Assembly (NCBI RefSeq): GCF_041296385.1
Contig: NC_091013.1
Location: 37,231,475-37,295,474 of the forward strand
Direction of reading: 5' to 3'
DNA from: Aphelocoma coerulescens
Lineage: Eukaryota > Chordata > Aves > Passeriformes > Corvidae
Length of the DNA: 64,000 nucleotides
Below are positions 1 through 15,089 of this stretch, piece after piece. A program made the position numbers and the translations under genes. Numbering within the stretch: the stretch's first letter is position 1; each line of letters opens with the position of its first letter. The notes below the pieces were generated by a model. It was given only the letters and a program-made list of their open reading frames with translations, was not told where the DNA came from and searched no databases.

Positions 1-3000
1 TAAGAAATGTCAGACTTTTTAAAAGGGTCCAATAAAAATTCAAATGGCAATAAGACAAGTTTTAGATCAGTCCCTGCTTACTTCTCTAGGATATTTATTA
101 AGCAAGTGAGAATCAGATGCAAACCCATGATGTCCTTCTACAGGACTTGCTCACAGAACTTCAAATCCTTTTCCCCTTTGTGTACAAAAACTTGAAACTG
201 ATATTCTTTGCAGGGTTAGTTATTATTATCTTGCAAAGGCCAATAGAAAGTGCACAAATGACACTTCATCTAGGTTGATACAAGTTTGTCTTTAGGTGGC
301 TAATGTTTTCTTTTTCTGCTAATGTAGGTATTGGTCTAGCAAATGTACAGGAAAATAATTTCTCTATCCTTTCCCAAACAAAACAGAAACTGAATTGCTA
401 TTTTGTTGTGTTGAACATGACTGTTTCTTCTCCCTCCCCTTGTTCTCTGTTCTTACTCTCAAATATCCATATAACGAAAAAGAAAAATATACTGATAGCC
501 TCTTCCTCCCCTCCCAATTCTTTAAATTTCCAAATCATCGTCTGGATGCATATCAGTTGTATATTTTATATAAGCTATAAATATTAAGCTCTTTATATTA
601 AGAGAACACTAAAATTAGATTGACAGAACCATAAATATTTGTTTATCAACACCAAAACCACAAAATGAGAATGTTGCTAAAAGTTATGTCCCTTCTTGGA
701 ACAATTAACGGGGTGGATCATACTTAAATCGTACCTACAGTAAATGTCTGCAGACACTTCATTATAATTTGCAGGAGATGACCTCCAAAATGAGAGATAA
801 AAAGCAATTATACTGGTATCTAGCTAGATTAAAGTTCCAGCTACCTATTTTTAGGTCCCTAACATATAAACTATCTAAAGTAAGAGTTTAAGCTTCCCCT
901 TTGAACATTTTTTAAAAAGAAAAGTGTCTATATTTTGTCAAACAAAACTGATTGAAAATAAAATAATTAGATAGATTAATTAAAAATATGACTGAAAATC
1001 AAAATGGTCCCTAGTGCAGATCACTTGATGACTGAAATTTACATCTCCTGTTGCAAATCATATGCTCCACAGGTAAACACCTTTCTGAAGAGCTTGTTGA
1101 AACACAGGTGGTCTATAATACTACTAAAATTAGAGAAAACAAATCAAGATGCACATTTTGTAACCTACTCTCTTTTTACTTACATTCAATGACTTTGACT
1201 GATTAATATCACAGCACATTTTAAACATTTGAAAGGTAAGGTACTTTTTCTAGAGCTGGGTAGAAAAAGAATCACATAGTAGTTGTCATTTTGGATATGA
1301 CCAGTGTATTTTAAAAGCTATTACCTTTGTGTGTGGTCAAGACAGAACCGTAAATACTTTTACCAAAGGTATGAAACCTTACCTTTAATGTAAATCACAT
1401 TCCTTAATTTTAGGTGTTTATCTGCTTTTTTAAATCAGAGGTTTCTCTGACATGGAATACTTCTGTTTACAAGTCAACTGTCACTTTTCAATGTAGAGGA
1501 AATCTAAGGAGACCGAGTTCCTAATTTGAAGAACTTTTTTTCTGTATGACAATTCAGAATCTCTAATGCAACAGTTTCTTGTCAACATTTATACAGGTAG
1601 AATACTGGGAGGACTTGTAGTCCTCTGTACCTCTTTTATGAAGTTGGATATTTAGATTGCACTTTGTTTCAGTGCTGTTACTCTATAGGATATAAGGAAA
1701 TATTTTTTTTCATCTTAGACATTATACTGACTGCAATTTATTCCTTTACTTGATCATATGTAATGGTACCACAATCTGCTGAAACATGTGGATGTATTTT
1801 TATTTTTATAGTTTAGGTCAGAAGCACGGAAACTGGAATAAATTTGGGTTTCAGAGCATGTGGAATATCAGAAACATAGGCTGGAGATGTGTGTATTGGA
1901 ATGTCCCCAGTACCCACCAGCTAGATTAAAAAAAAAAAAAAAGTGATAGTATGGCCTGTTAAATTAATATTTAATCTATTGCAGTTCTAAAATGAAAAAA
2001 AAAAAAAAAAAAAAGACATTAGTAAACTCAGTAATAAATTAAAAAAAAAGGGCAAAAGTCTGTAACCAACGTACCTTGCTTGTTAGAAAGAGGTATTTTA
2101 CATGCCTGATTTTAGTAAATAATGTGACTCCTGAGACACTTTTCTGTTATATCACTGTGTCACTTGTAATAACCCTTCAAATATTTTCAGGATTTCTCTT
2201 TTGTTTTGGAATGAAGAAGTGATATTCTTCTCTCTACAAACTTCAGTATGGTCTTATTATTTTCAATTCTAAACTTGACAACCTGACTTACGGCCTGGTT
2301 TCATTCCAGTTTATGGCCAACTTCAGGCATTTAGCTGAAGCTACCAAGTGATGACCTAGCTCCTAAAAACATTTTGAAGATGATCAAGTTGCTAAAAACG
2401 TCCTATGAAGATACTCAAAACCTCTCACAAGAATGACTCAGATCCTTGCTGCTCTCAACTGCTTTCAGAGACTTTTCTAGGATTATAAGGCTTCCTAACT
2501 CTGTGTCAGTTTAGAATCACAAGTGAGATAGTATGAGTCCAAGCCATTGCTCTTTCTGTATTAATGTGTTGTCACTATAAATAAAAATAAAGTATGACAA
2601 ATTTGGGAGTGAGAAAAGAAAGCAGAGGAGGGAAAAAAAGGTTTATCATTGCTTGTTCTAGATTTGAACACAAAAAACAAACTGAGAAAAAAGAATGTCT
2701 GTAGATAACTGTTTGTGAACAGAATATTGTCAGCATCATATGCTTTTACACTGCAATCAAAAAATATCCAGTTTTTGGAATGATACAGAGAAGATAAAAC
2801 CTTCCCCTGTATATCCAAAATAAATAGCAACCAGTATTTGTCTTCATAACGCAGTAATTTATTCTCTAAGTACCAAGAGCCTTCAGACTCAATGAGGTTA
2901 TTTTGTTCACAGAATTAAGCATAGTCCAGTCGTGAGCTGCTGCTAGTAATTTCTGAACACCCTCATGTTTTAATAACATGGGGCAGATGGCAAAAAGTGA

Positions 3001-6000
3001 TTTGTGTTCAGATGTCTTGTCGTTCTTTTAATATTTTTTTAATCTTGACATGTATATGATGCTTTCTGTGTTCATTGTTATATTCCGCATTTGTTTGGAA
3101 TATCTAGGCATGTTAATGCTTGCAGTTTCAAAGTAGTACTTATTTGTCACACACACCTCTGTAGTACTGCTTCACAACTGCACAAGGAAATAAATCACAA
3201 AGTCAAAATCTCTTCTAGAAAAAGTCATCAGATAAGATAAACTGATTTGCTTACAGAATTTTTTTTTATTAAAATGCACTTAAATAATTTTCACATATCT
3301 GAGACAATTATCAGTCCATAAATGGTATGATTACTTGTTCTCTAAGTAGTTCTGCTCTGAGGCTTTGTTCTATAAGGAAAGATATATTAAAAGGTGTTCA
3401 GATATCTTAAGTAGTTTCAAGTACTTTCAAATGGATAAAATCAAAACAATAAGGCAGAAAATGAATAAAAAGGTTTTAATGTTTGGCTTAAAGCCAAACT
3501 TACCATTAAAGTTGTAAATATCACCACTAAATAGATAGCAATATAAAAATTTATGTAAATCAATAGAAATGTCTCTATAAACCTATTTATGAAAATCTAT
3601 TTTCAGCAACTTGCACCACTATGAACTCAGTTGTACTGTGCTCTCCTTTTTGAAAAAGGCTGGTACAAGAGACTTGAAGTTTTAAAGAAACAGGCACACA
3701 TAGACGTTTTCAGATGCTGTCAGTACTATTTTTGTTCACTGGACTTTATACACATTAAAAATTGCTTATATCTATTATATCTGTTACTCAGGGGAAATTA
3801 TCCATCAATCATTGAATAAAAGTTTCTCCTTCAAACATAATTTTAATGATACTAGTGTAGTTTTTCAGAAATAAAATACATGGCATGTAATCAGACTTCA
3901 TTTTCTTCATTTGAATAACCCTTATGTTGCCAAGGAAATATTATAGCACCACACTGCCATTCTCAGTATGTGACAATTTGAGCCCACATGAAGAGTATTT
4001 TTCGAATATTTTCATTTAACTGAATATTGATGAGTCATATCAAACATGCATGCCACATAGATGACTTTTCAATTATAGCTACTTAGTCAACTAGGCAAAA
4101 TTTTTATGAAAGGCAATTTTGTAGGAGTTGTTACTTATTTCAGACATTAAATATATTGAGATTTCAAAATGAGTATAGTCTTAATAATAGATATGTTAAT
4201 TTTTTTTAAAATGCTTTACATTTTCAAACCCATGGGCATTTCTGTCTTTTTATGCTTGGTTATGCAAGGCCTGAACGTGTGAGGGAGTGGTGAAAGGAAG
4301 AATGGACAAGATGTAGATAATACCCCTAACTATTGCCTGCTACAATTACTAAGACACACAAAATCCCCAACCTGAAAATCTAGAAGAGGTGCACTGTTGA
4401 AGAGGCAGTTTTTAATACTCTGATAAAATATTTTAATTTCTTTTTATAAACTGATTTGGTTAATTCATTCATATTGTATTGGGTTTGTTCCTCAAAAGGA
4501 TGAATGAAGTAAAAGATTGAGGTCTACTTAATAATACCCCTGGACTTTGTTTCTTGTAACATTTTTACCTCTCTTTTCTTCTGAAATAAAAGCATATAGG
4601 AAATATTTAGTACATGGCAACCAACTATAAATACATAATTTCTTTTTATAGGGAAGTCACCATAGTGAATGTTATTAACAGCTTTACCAATAAACCTAAT
4701 TTTCAGAAAGGATATATAGGCTGCAGAGAAAAGTAGACATAGTTCCTTAAAAGAGATTTTGGTCAGATAGAATTTATGCTGTGACTGAGGTATAGAATCT
4801 GGGATTAATTTTGACTTTTGTTCTTCTCTTGTGTTTGATAGTGTTCATTTTTATTGTGCTGCAACTATGCATTTCATGTGAACATAAGATACACAGCGTA
4901 TTGGACAAGTACCCAGTGAGGAAGAAATAGGTGGTCCTGAACACTCATTTTTTCCATGTGCAATGTACAGCAAAGAGAAGCATTATTCAGAAATGCCCCA
5001 ATTTCTATGATGTGTTACAGCCACTGTTGAGAAACTGAGCACTCTTTCTTTCATAATTTGATTAGGAAAATGGGAAGGGCAAAAATGGTGTACAGGAGAG
5101 GAGATGACGGTTCTGCATTTTACGAGAGAAGAATGTAGAAAGAAACAACACATCCCACACAAAGCAGGATTCACCTCTGACTGTGTTCTGGTTTCTTTTA
5201 AGAGAGAAAAAGATATGGTGATTTGTTAACACAAGTTGTTGTATGACATACAAAAATGTGACTCAAGGAAGAAAGAAAAAATGATAATTTATTAGAATCA
5301 CAGAATAGATTTATATAAAGATCTATTTAAAAAAAAATGCTTGAAAACATAGTAATATTCCACTTGATGAAATGAGCTTTTTAGCAGATGAAAAATTAAA
5401 GTTCTTAGAGTTGCATTTAGCCATGAGAAGCCATATCATTAATTAAGATGCAGGAAAAAGATGAAAAATAATATTGAAGCTTAAAAGGATACAGCATACA
5501 TTTACTACTAGGTAAAAATTAAATCTAATGGTATAATGCAAAATGATCAATTGAAATACAGTTTGAAATATATTTTTGAGATTTTGTTTTATCTATGATA
5601 ATGGCCAAATTTCAAACATCATTTTTAGGTAAAGTTATAAAATGAAAAAAAATGCTGACATTAAATACTTCAATATTTTAAATTTTCAACACAGCACTTA
5701 TGCAAATAAAACAAAAGCTGTTTTTTAAATGTGCATGTAGTTCTTATTGGTCACACATTCAATTTGCAGTGAAAGACCACCAACTTTCTAAAAAAATTAT
5801 AAAACATTAGTATTTTCTTAGTGGCCATCGATTATTTTGCTATGGATCATAAAACTATTTTCTTAGAATATAAATTTTCTAGCTCAATTTATTTTTCAAT
5901 TACTCATTCAGAAATTAAAAATTTAGACTTTCTATCATGGTCACAGGAATCTCTCCTACCCAAATCATGTAGAATAATTACACACATTTTCGGAAGCCAA

Positions 6001-7487
6001 AGTGTATCACTTAAAATTTTGTGAACAGTAATTGTTATCATTTGATAAATCACATCCTAGAATCCCTTAAATAAATTTATCAATACTATTTTTTCATTTA
6101 TTATATACAGTTTTCACACATCAGATATTTACTCAAGAAAATAGCTCTCAAAGCTATGAAATTTTTCCACAGAATATATACTTTTCTTCAACAGATTTGT
6201 ACACTATATTGATAGTTACTGTGTGATGTTTTACCAGAATGCATGAAATACTGGAAAAAATCATAAATGTGTCAAGATGAATTTTATTTTTTTACATAGC
6301 AAAACAATAACAAAAGGATTCTTCCCTGCTAGGCATTCCAAATACAAATTATTTTTTTCCAACTAAGTATAAATTTAATTTTCATTCCACAATACCTTGA
6401 TAAAGACTTTACCTTTTCATAAACAACATAATATTTTCAGAAGTCTGCATTTGTTTTTTTTTTAATAATTTCACAAGTTCAAGCGATGTCTGCTTGGAAA
6501 GAATAGATAACCATGTCTAAATTCTCACTGGGTATTTACAATGACAGTTAGACATATGCCTGTGCCCATATCTAGGCTTACATTAGTTGTATATTTTTAA
6601 ACGTTGCCTATCCATCTCTAACAGCACAGCAAAAGCCAGCCAAAGGCCAGTTCTGGACCTCTGCTCAATTTTTACTGTTCCTGAAACTTCCTAGTTTGTA
6701 GTTCTCTCTTACAGACTGTCTTTCCATGAGGTTTTATCGTCCTCTAATTTTGCTCTGTTTCATTTCAATTTATTTCTGCCTTTATCTGCTTTTCAGACTG
6801 CTCTAAAATGCTTGTAGCATCCCTTCTGCCCTGAATTGCAATTTTTCAAGGACCTTTAGAAGAGCATGGTCAGAAAAACATGGTCTCAATTTGATATCTG
6901 TTGGGAAGAACCATAATTTTATAACACAGCCAGATCACCATTGAAGCTTAATTTGGATCATATTATAGTCCCAGAAGGACAACTAGGACAAGGAAATTTC
7001 TTTATAAGAGGAAACTCTCTGGTTTAGTGCTACATCTTTTTTTTTTCCCCCACAAGGAACATTAAGGAAAACATGCCAATGATCCAAGTGCCTTGCTTTC
7101 ATACAACTCTCTCTGGTAGGACAAGGATTTTTACATACAGAGAAAATGAAAGGAGAGAAATACATTTTTGTCATCTCAGGCCATGACTACTCTTAAAATA
7201 CCTGATACTGCAGTGGTCCTATAGGCAGTCAAGCCAGGACATCCCTTCTTCATTATGCAGTCTGGATGGATTCTTAACTAAAACAGCTTCTGGCACTGCT
7301 GCAAAGTGATGGTGCCTGTTCAGGGGTATACCATCAGGCCAATTGTCTTCTAAAACAGGCCAGTTGCATCTAGCCTGTCTGTTGGGATGAGCTCCTGAAT
7401 TGAGATAAATCTCGAACTCTGCCTAGGAATTGTCTGGCAGAGGATCACGAAGTCTGATGGGTGTCAAAGGTGAGTGGTTTAAGCTGT
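1..7487. other. AT-rich intergenic DNA, no gene recognised
   Basis: I see no recognisable gene, RNA gene or clear transposon here. Open frames are short, start at random places and have no family resemblance. There is a homopolymer A run at about 1995-2014 and other simple A/T runs. The part from about 7200 to 7487 is slightly richer in G and C and may be an eroded repeat, but I cannot name it. Confidence 0.6.
1995..2014. repeat. poly(A) run
   Basis: About 20 consecutive A residues. No LINE or processed-transcript body is recognisable immediately upstream, so it is listed as a simple repeat only. Confidence 0.8.
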
Positions 7488-8131
7488 TGTCTTGGGGTGA
7501 CCTTATGATGTGTATCCCATATCGCTGCCTATGCCCAGAAATTAATTTTTGTGCCTTTCTATGCCTCTAAACTGAGCCTGAGAGGGAGAAGAAAAAACTG
7601 AGCAAAACTTTCTCAAAGCAGTTTGCAGCTTGTTCAAGGTCACAGAAAGATAGGGTTTTTTTCTTCCCAGCCGCGGCAGGGGAGCGAGGAAGCACCCGGC
7701 TTGCTGTGTTCCAGTCAGCTTTTGGCCAGTTGTTTTTCAGTTTCTGGTTCTCCGGAGAGAGACCGAGAGTTGGACCTTGCTTTTTCCTTCTCTAGAATTC
7801 TGGATTTTCTCCCTTTGCTACTGGACTGCTTTTCAACCTCAGAGCACATCGGGAGGACTTTTCATCGGGCACAGAGGGCCTGGCCCTGGGCCAAGCCCCA
7901 GCTCCGAGCAGACCAAAGGGAGGACTCGAATGCTTTCCCAGGTTTTTCCTCCACAGCAAAAGATTTTACCATTTAACCTTATTTTCCTTTCCCGTGTGTT
8001 TGTTAAATAAATAGTTTTATCTTCTTCACTTTCCTTCGAGGAAAATTTTTTTTTTTCCCGAACCTGGTGGGGGAGGGGTGGTTGTGCCTTCTCTCAGAGT
8101 ATATATTTCTAAATTTGGCCAAACCGGTACA
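7488..8131 (+). mobile_element. solo LTR, family A (ERVL-like), + orientation
   Basis: Begins TGTCTTGGGG and ends GGTACA, and is flanked on both sides by the 5-bp target duplication GCTGT (7483-7487 and 8132-8136). An AATAAA polyadenylation signal at 8006-8011, about 120 bp from the 3' end, sets the orientation as plus. Two further copies lie in the opposite orientation at 15716-16338 and 26381-27002, recognisable by the shared ATGTGTATCCC block near the start and the GGTGGGGGAGGG block near the end. The 117-residue and 77-residue open frames inside it look like chance frames. A 5-bp duplication is usual for ERVL-type elements. No internal retroviral sequence adjoins it, so it is a solo LTR left by recombination. 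Confidence 0.85.
8006..8011 (+). promoter_or_regulatory. LTR polyadenylation signal AATAAA
   Basis: AATAAA in the 3' part of the family A LTR. It fixes the orientation of this copy and therefore of the two reverse copies. Confidence 0.6.
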
Positions 8132-8136
8132 GCTGT

Positions 8137-11100
8137 AGATCTTAAACCCATGATCAGGGTACAGTAGCAGTCTTGGAGCATCTCTTTATCAGAAAATTCC
8201 TGGATCTTCTCATGTACAGTATCTATTAGACAACATCTTTGTTATGTGTTTTGTGTAAAGAAAGAAGGTAGGTAATATATTGTGAGAGATTTTGCTTTCA
8301 TTGAATTTTCTCAGTGGTTATTTAGTGTAGGGATTATGTAGGGGTAATGTGATAATGCTCAGTGATTGCCCCTCATCTTTGCTTGTAAATATGTCACTGA
8401 AGCAGATGGAAAAATAAGCAAAACCAAGAAGCATGTGGCTAAAAAAAGTGCCACACTAAGAAAAATTTACTAGGACTGTCTTCACAACTGTAGTATCTCA
8501 CACTGCCATGCAGGCATTGCTCCAAAATCATTTATGTATATATACATTCATGCATGTCAGGGACAAATTAAAGTCTAGATAAGAATTTCAAAGGCCAATG
8601 AGGTGCTTTAACTCTTGACTCATTGAAAGTGTGAGCAGCCCTTGCTAATTCATCTTGGCAGGAGGGAGATCATCTCTGATTTTGGCTGGATTTTTAGGGA
8701 CAAAATATGTTAAGATTGAGAGAGGTACATCCAAGTAATCTATTCCTTTCTTCTCACTCTAAATCTGTGAATGTTGAAACTGAGACAACTGCTGATAATG
8801 CTGCAGCAAAGAGAAGCCAACTTCCAAGCATAGCTGCTGTAATAGGCAGAGCAAGGGTGGTAGGAGGAGTACCTAGTGACTTGCTGAAGATGATATTTGT
8901 AAACTATTACTGTGCTTATTTTTCACACTGCTGATGAGCTAAAAATGCCTGTGGAATCACATGAACATGACCTTACCTTGATTTCAAATGCAGTCCCCAA
9001 ATGCATCATTCCAGAATTCCAGTGTTATTCCATAGAGGCAGCTCTGAACAAGTGGAAGGATGAGAAAACTCTTTCCACTCTTATTTAGTCTTGTATCACA
9101 CTGGGATATAGAAGTGAGAAAGGGAAAGAAGAAAAGAAGGCAAGAAATACTATAAATATTCCTTCCAATTTTCCCCCTAAAATTTAAGCCTCCTTTAGTA
9201 TTTATAATTTTCTCTCCATTTTGGCTAGATTAATTTTCACTTATTTGGTTATCATGCACTGTTGCTTATAAGCATAAGTTGTCTTTTAGTTTACTAAAGC
9301 TCTCTGTTGAAGCTGTTATTCCTACTGGCCTAATTACAGTAAAAGTCTTTCCAGAAAGAATACATTGAACTTCAATAACAGATGAAACAGTTTATATAGA
9401 CCACTAAATTGGCACTACATTATTCTCAAACAGCAAATACAGGAAAGCTTATTTTAATCAATACATTTTTCAACAGACAAATCGCTGCTTTTTTTCTTCA
9501 CACAACCAATCCATAAATTTCAGAAAGGCAAACTGCCACAAGATAACTTAATGCAGGCAGTCCAAAAAATTACTTCAACAAGAAAGTTAAGCCCTGATAT
9601 TTTGCACACCAGTATGTTGTCAGATGATTGGTTATTAGTCACATCACTTTTATTTTGATCATCTCTGGCAGAACTGTGTTCCTTCAGTGGATGATTTTAA
9701 TTTTTTTTAATTACTAAAAATAAATTGAATATGATTAATGTATTCAGATAATGTGTGTTTGCATATATGCAAATACTTTAGAATTCCTGGGAAATTTGCC
9801 TGTACACAGAGACACAGCGAGGCATCCTGAGATAAACCCTTCTCATCCAGACAGATAAGTTTCTATCTCCAATATTCTGTCCCTGTTAATACTGAAATGC
9901 TTGTTCTATGTGTTCCCATCTTATCTATATCTGGCTTCATAAATCAATGCTGATGAGGTTTAGCAATGTCCAAGCCATAATATCAAAAGGAAATGAAATC
10001 CAGTACTAGCCAAACACCAAAGCTTTAACAGTTTTCCTGTGTTCACCTTCCTGTGTCTTCCCTTGACCAAATAAGATTCTAATACTGCTTTTAGTTAATT
10101 TCTCACTACATTTCTATAATATAAACCATAGACAAATAGTTCTCTTAGCATCTCTAGCATAGACTGAAACTTCCATTTGAAAATTGGATCTGATTTCAGG
10201 TGTCTGTAATTTCAATGGTTTTCAAGTGGAGCAATTCTCTAACAGCCATAGCAGTCCAAGAGTTGGTAGATTATTATTACCTTCAAAACAATTTATTCTG
10301 GAAATATGATGAATGACCTTCACTCTGTTAGGCATCAAAAGTTTCAGAAAGCTACTGGCACTGATCCTCACCATTTTGTAGAACTTTGGAAGCCATGACT
10401 GATTGGTTCAAAGTTGCAGAATAACCTAATTTCGCTAGTGTATGCCAATTCTCCTCTAAGAGTGCCGCTGTACACAGGACAACAGGCTGGCACAGGAGTC
10501 TTGCAGAAAGTATATTGGTTACCTCTGGTACATGTACCTCTGGATGATTCACTGTTACCTATGGCTTTTGAATTTAGAAATTCTCTCTGAAACCGTGTAT
10601 TCCATGTACCTGTCTCAGGGCATAATAATTTGTATTGCGGTTCTGTGGAGATTCTGGCCCTCGTTCATGTTTGCTGGCTACAAATTCAAGTAGTCTTTTC
10701 ACTGAATCAGTCTGTCATTCAAGGCTACAAGCACTGAGGATCACAATGACTTCTGCCCTTTAAGGACAAGTTGTCCAGACAGAAGTTTCAGAAGACCTCC
10801 AATTTACTAGCATAAGGAACCTGCTATATATAACACCACCTGCCATAGGCACCTGGAGGTTCATTTGGTTAACATTTGAATAAAAAACCGAGAAAGGTGA
10901 GTCACAGAGAAAGGGTTGGTGTTATATGGTTTGGTGTCACAATTTGTGATCTGTCATTACAGATGTCACCATCACATTGATATCTCAATAGAATGTGGTT
11001 AAGATGTTAGCTACTTCAAGTGCTCCATCTCTTGCCAATCTATCTGCTTCATAGAGCTTCCACATTTTCTCAGGGACTCCTGGTCAACACAGTAAATATG

Positions 11101-14100
11101 TAGGGACACAGTCAACCATCTAGCAAAATTATAGCACAAAGAAAATGTGAAATATCACTTTCATTTTAAGAATAACTGGATGCCAATTATTGATAAATGT
11201 ACATTCATTCATTATACGATCCTGATATAAAAGTAAACAATTACTTCTACAGATAAATATTTGTAGAAAGAAAATGATGAGATTATATAATATATAATCT
11301 AAAGAATAATGAGACTAAGGCAGATCAGACTTCACGTTGTGCTTTTTAAGATCCTCCACTGCAGTGATAATCCCAACTCCTTCTGCTAACCCTGTTTTAT
11401 CAAATCTGACTCTTCAGCAATGATACCATGAAAGAGCAGGAAGACTTGTATGATAGTATATATTAGCACCAGTATATTAGAAAGAGATATTCAGGAGTGT
11501 GAGTGGATCAGATACACAGTAATGGGTGCTAAATTTTTATTTAAAGCTTTCTAAACCTAAAGCTACATTATGAGTAAGGGCATGTCTCCTTCCTTCCAAA
11601 AAAGATCTAATTCTGAACATGATATCTTCATTTCAACCATTGGCTGCTGTGGCTGTTGGGATTGAAGTTCTGATTAAATTGGCATTATAAAGAAATTCTC
11701 TCCCATTTTCTTTCATGTGCTCCACAGCCCTAGATCACTTATTTTGGCTGTTCTCACTGTCTCATGTTTTCAGACACATTCATTTATCACAAAGCAAGGC
11801 ACTTTCCTGTTTGTGTTTCCACTTTACTCTAAAGGACACACAGAGAAACATTACAGGAATGCAGGGTTGCAGCAAATAAATTGTCTGCACTTAGTCTGCA
11901 ATATGTCTTTACAGCCATTCAGCCTTGTATGATTTCTTGTTGCAGAGATAGAGTTAAAAGGCTTCTTGTAAACAACCATTTAATACAGCATTTTCTGATG
12001 ACGTGACTCTTTGATCTCTTTTTCTGCTGAGAACTGTAATATATACCATGGAAATTTTATGTTCTTTGTAATGAAATGTCTTAAAGTCTCATTTAATAAT
12101 AAGTTGTCTGTATTTCTCAAAGATATATGGTGTGCAGTAATTTAACTGGAATCAGATTGCCATGCAACTCCCACAAATGTGAAAGTTTCATACCAAAGAA
12201 ATTAAAAAATCAACAGTTTCCAGAAGGATTAAAGGAAGCGCCACAACTTGAGGACTTGATGAGCTACAGTAGACAAAGTTATAGTCATCACTACATTTAC
12301 TATGTTTGCTACTGGAAAAAAACTGTGATAGGACAGAATCTTCTCAGTAGCATTCCTATTTTAACCACACATATAGTACATTGCCTTCTCTCAAGGAAAA
12401 AAGTTAAATATGTCCTGTTCAAACAAAAAAAAACAACCCAAGCCACAAAGGATTTCTACTATATTGTAGCTGAATTTTTCCTGTAATTACTATATGAAGT
12501 GATCATCTTTGACAGCAGAAGTAGCCTTTTAATACAAGGCAAAAAATCTCAATACCTTCCTCAGTACTTCTCACTTATGCCTCTTCAACCTGCAGGCATG
12601 CTTTCTAAACTAAATAAATGATTTGTGATTTGCATGGAATGAACTCCCAGATTCAGTATGATATATATAGACACCTAGTGCTTTTTACTTCCATTTTTGT
12701 TATTTTTATCTTACTATATTCTAACATATTTTTACTGTTTAGATGAAATTCAACTTTGAAAATATAAGATTGCACTGAGATATAAATATTTGGGAAACTG
12801 CTTCTTAAAGAGTTAATCAGAAAACAGCAGAGTCTCTGATCTAACATAACTAAAACATGTTTTTTAAAGTAATTTTGGAAATTAGTATTTTCCCTCCTAA
12901 AGTCTTTTAGGCTGATGTTGTTTACTTTCTATTTTTTGCTTAAACTACCTGTGTTCAAAAACCAAACACCATTTGTTTGGTAAGTTATTTTTTCTCATAA
13001 TGTTTCTACTGTAGCCTAAAATTAAAATTAACAGTGCAGAAAAATTTCAGGTGTTTTTAAGATCCACAGTCTCAACAAATTCCAATATTTTTGTGCCTAT
13101 TTTTCATATCATTTTTTTGCTGAGAAAGAAAGATTTCACTGTAATTGTCTATTTTTATATGCATGGCCTCATTCACAAGACACCAAAGTTTCTGTTTTTC
13201 AGGTTGGCTTTGATTTGTTTGTATAACATGCACAATTGAACAAGCAACAGTTGAAAATGAAAATATTTGACATGAAGCAAACTTAAGATAAGTCAATACT
13301 TTTGTGTTTTAATAGTATTTACACTGAATTTATTTTTGTACAATGTGGTTTTGGGTTTATAGTTTTTTTACAGTTTGTCTTCAGAAATCAGTATATCTAA
13401 TGAGAAAACATCTTAAGGCATTGGCAGGGGAAGGCATCCCATCAGGCTTCAAATGAGTTTTAAATACTTTTGTTTTCTTTTTCTTCTTTGAATATCCAAG
13501 GCAATATGCAGACCACCTAAATTAGAAAAATCAGTATCTAAGTATTGAAGTTCCACAATCATCCATGCAAATACACTGTATTAAGTCAATGTGTTTTCTA
13601 TACAGTTAATGAGAGAGGCAGAGACTGCTGAATAATGGCTAATAAATTCTCTACACAGTCAAGAGAACTGTCGGGAGTTCCGTGTATGGAACTCAATAGA
13701 TTATGGGTCCCTTTCAACTCAGATTAGGTAAAATTCTGAGCCCACTGATTTGGGGCACCAGTCTTCTGATAACTTTACTGAGCTCCTGAGACGTCAGTGT
13801 TCAGTTCAGGAGCTCTATGACAGGGTATCTAGTGAGGAAGTGAGATTTGTGTCTTGCTCTAGACCAAGAGAATGCAGTGCAACAACTCCTACATCCCAAG
13901 AAGGAGGTCCCAATCATATCTCCCGATGAGATACATGACATTATCTATCTGTTTTGAAAAAAAAAGTTGTGCTTTCAAGCATCAAAGATAGAAAAGGGCT
14001 AAAAAGAGGAGTAGGCAGAACTTAGTGTCAGGGAGAAGGATCTTCAGTGGATTAAATTGCTGAAAATAAAAAGAAATTTTCCATGGTGCTTTTGTCCCTG

Positions 14101-15089
14101 AGCCTGTTTACTATAATGTAGATAATAATCTTCAACTGCCTTGTCCTCAATGAAAGTAAAACCTGCTCATGCCTTGCAGGATAACGTCTTAGTTGTCTAA
14201 CTACAAATGAATTAAGGGTTCCACTCCACAGACATCTTCAGTGTTTTATGAGTTGAGGTTTAAACTAAAACAATGAACTCTCCCTACTAAACCTCCCCTT
14301 TACTTTTTTATTCTTTTTGTTTTGATACTCAAAAATCAATTTAACATTGAAGAATACTGACATCAGGTTTTTGAGAGTTAATAATTTAAATACAAGTAAT
14401 TATTTCTCCTGTTCATTTGGAGAAGGAAGGATGAAGATGAGGTTAGGCTCAAATGAGTTCAAAACCTGGATTTTTTGCCTCTGGAAAATGTATATAGAGG
14501 GGCTGGGAAATAGAAAAACAAATAAATGAAAAATCCCCAAGGATGTTGAACAATCGCTGTTGTGAGGGCTAACCATAAGTTCTGCTTCTGGTGGTTTGAA
14601 TGGAAGTGTACTCCACAACTAGATGCACAGCATTTTCTGATGAAGACTGAACAACAGAATGTTATTGTCAACTCTTCATCATTGCATTCCCCAGGGTATC
14701 TTATTCTTCTATAGTTAAAAACAGAATCAAAATATTGCCAAATTCTGACACTGTGTGAAATTCATCTCTTTCTGCACAAATAATTGAGCTGTGGAGTTGG
14801 AATAGCACTTCTTTAGCATATTTTATTTAGAAACAGAAGAAAGGGAAGCAATTCAAAATCATACCAAAGTAGTGTGAGATATGATGAATGTAAGTGAAAT
14901 GAAAAAACCGACTAGTAAGTTGATTTCTGACATTTCTAAAATTATACTTGTAAAAGTCAATAGAATTGATTGAAAAATTCTTTTTAAGATTTAAACTATT
15001 CATATAGAGAGAGTCAACATCACTGTATCACACAGATATGTCTTCTACAACACCTTTTTTTTCCCCAGTGATTAAAATAGAAGCAGTAC
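8137..15089. other. AT-rich intergenic DNA, no gene recognised
   Basis: No recognisable gene or named repeat. The open frames at 8707-8934 (+), 10352-10552 (-), 11717-11932 (+) and 12127-12486 (+) have no motif or composition that would support a protein. 10200-10810 is somewhat less AT-rich than its surroundings and may be an eroded repeat or pseudogene; see findings. Confidence 0.55.

Noticed and set aside
7623..7976. 117-residue frame at 7.6-8.0 kb as a gene
   Set aside because: It lies wholly inside a solo LTR with a target duplication, and the frame is not maintained in the other two copies.
12127..12486. 119-residue frame as a small gene
   Set aside because: AT-rich, random composition with no motif, no neighbours and no signal of constraint visible.
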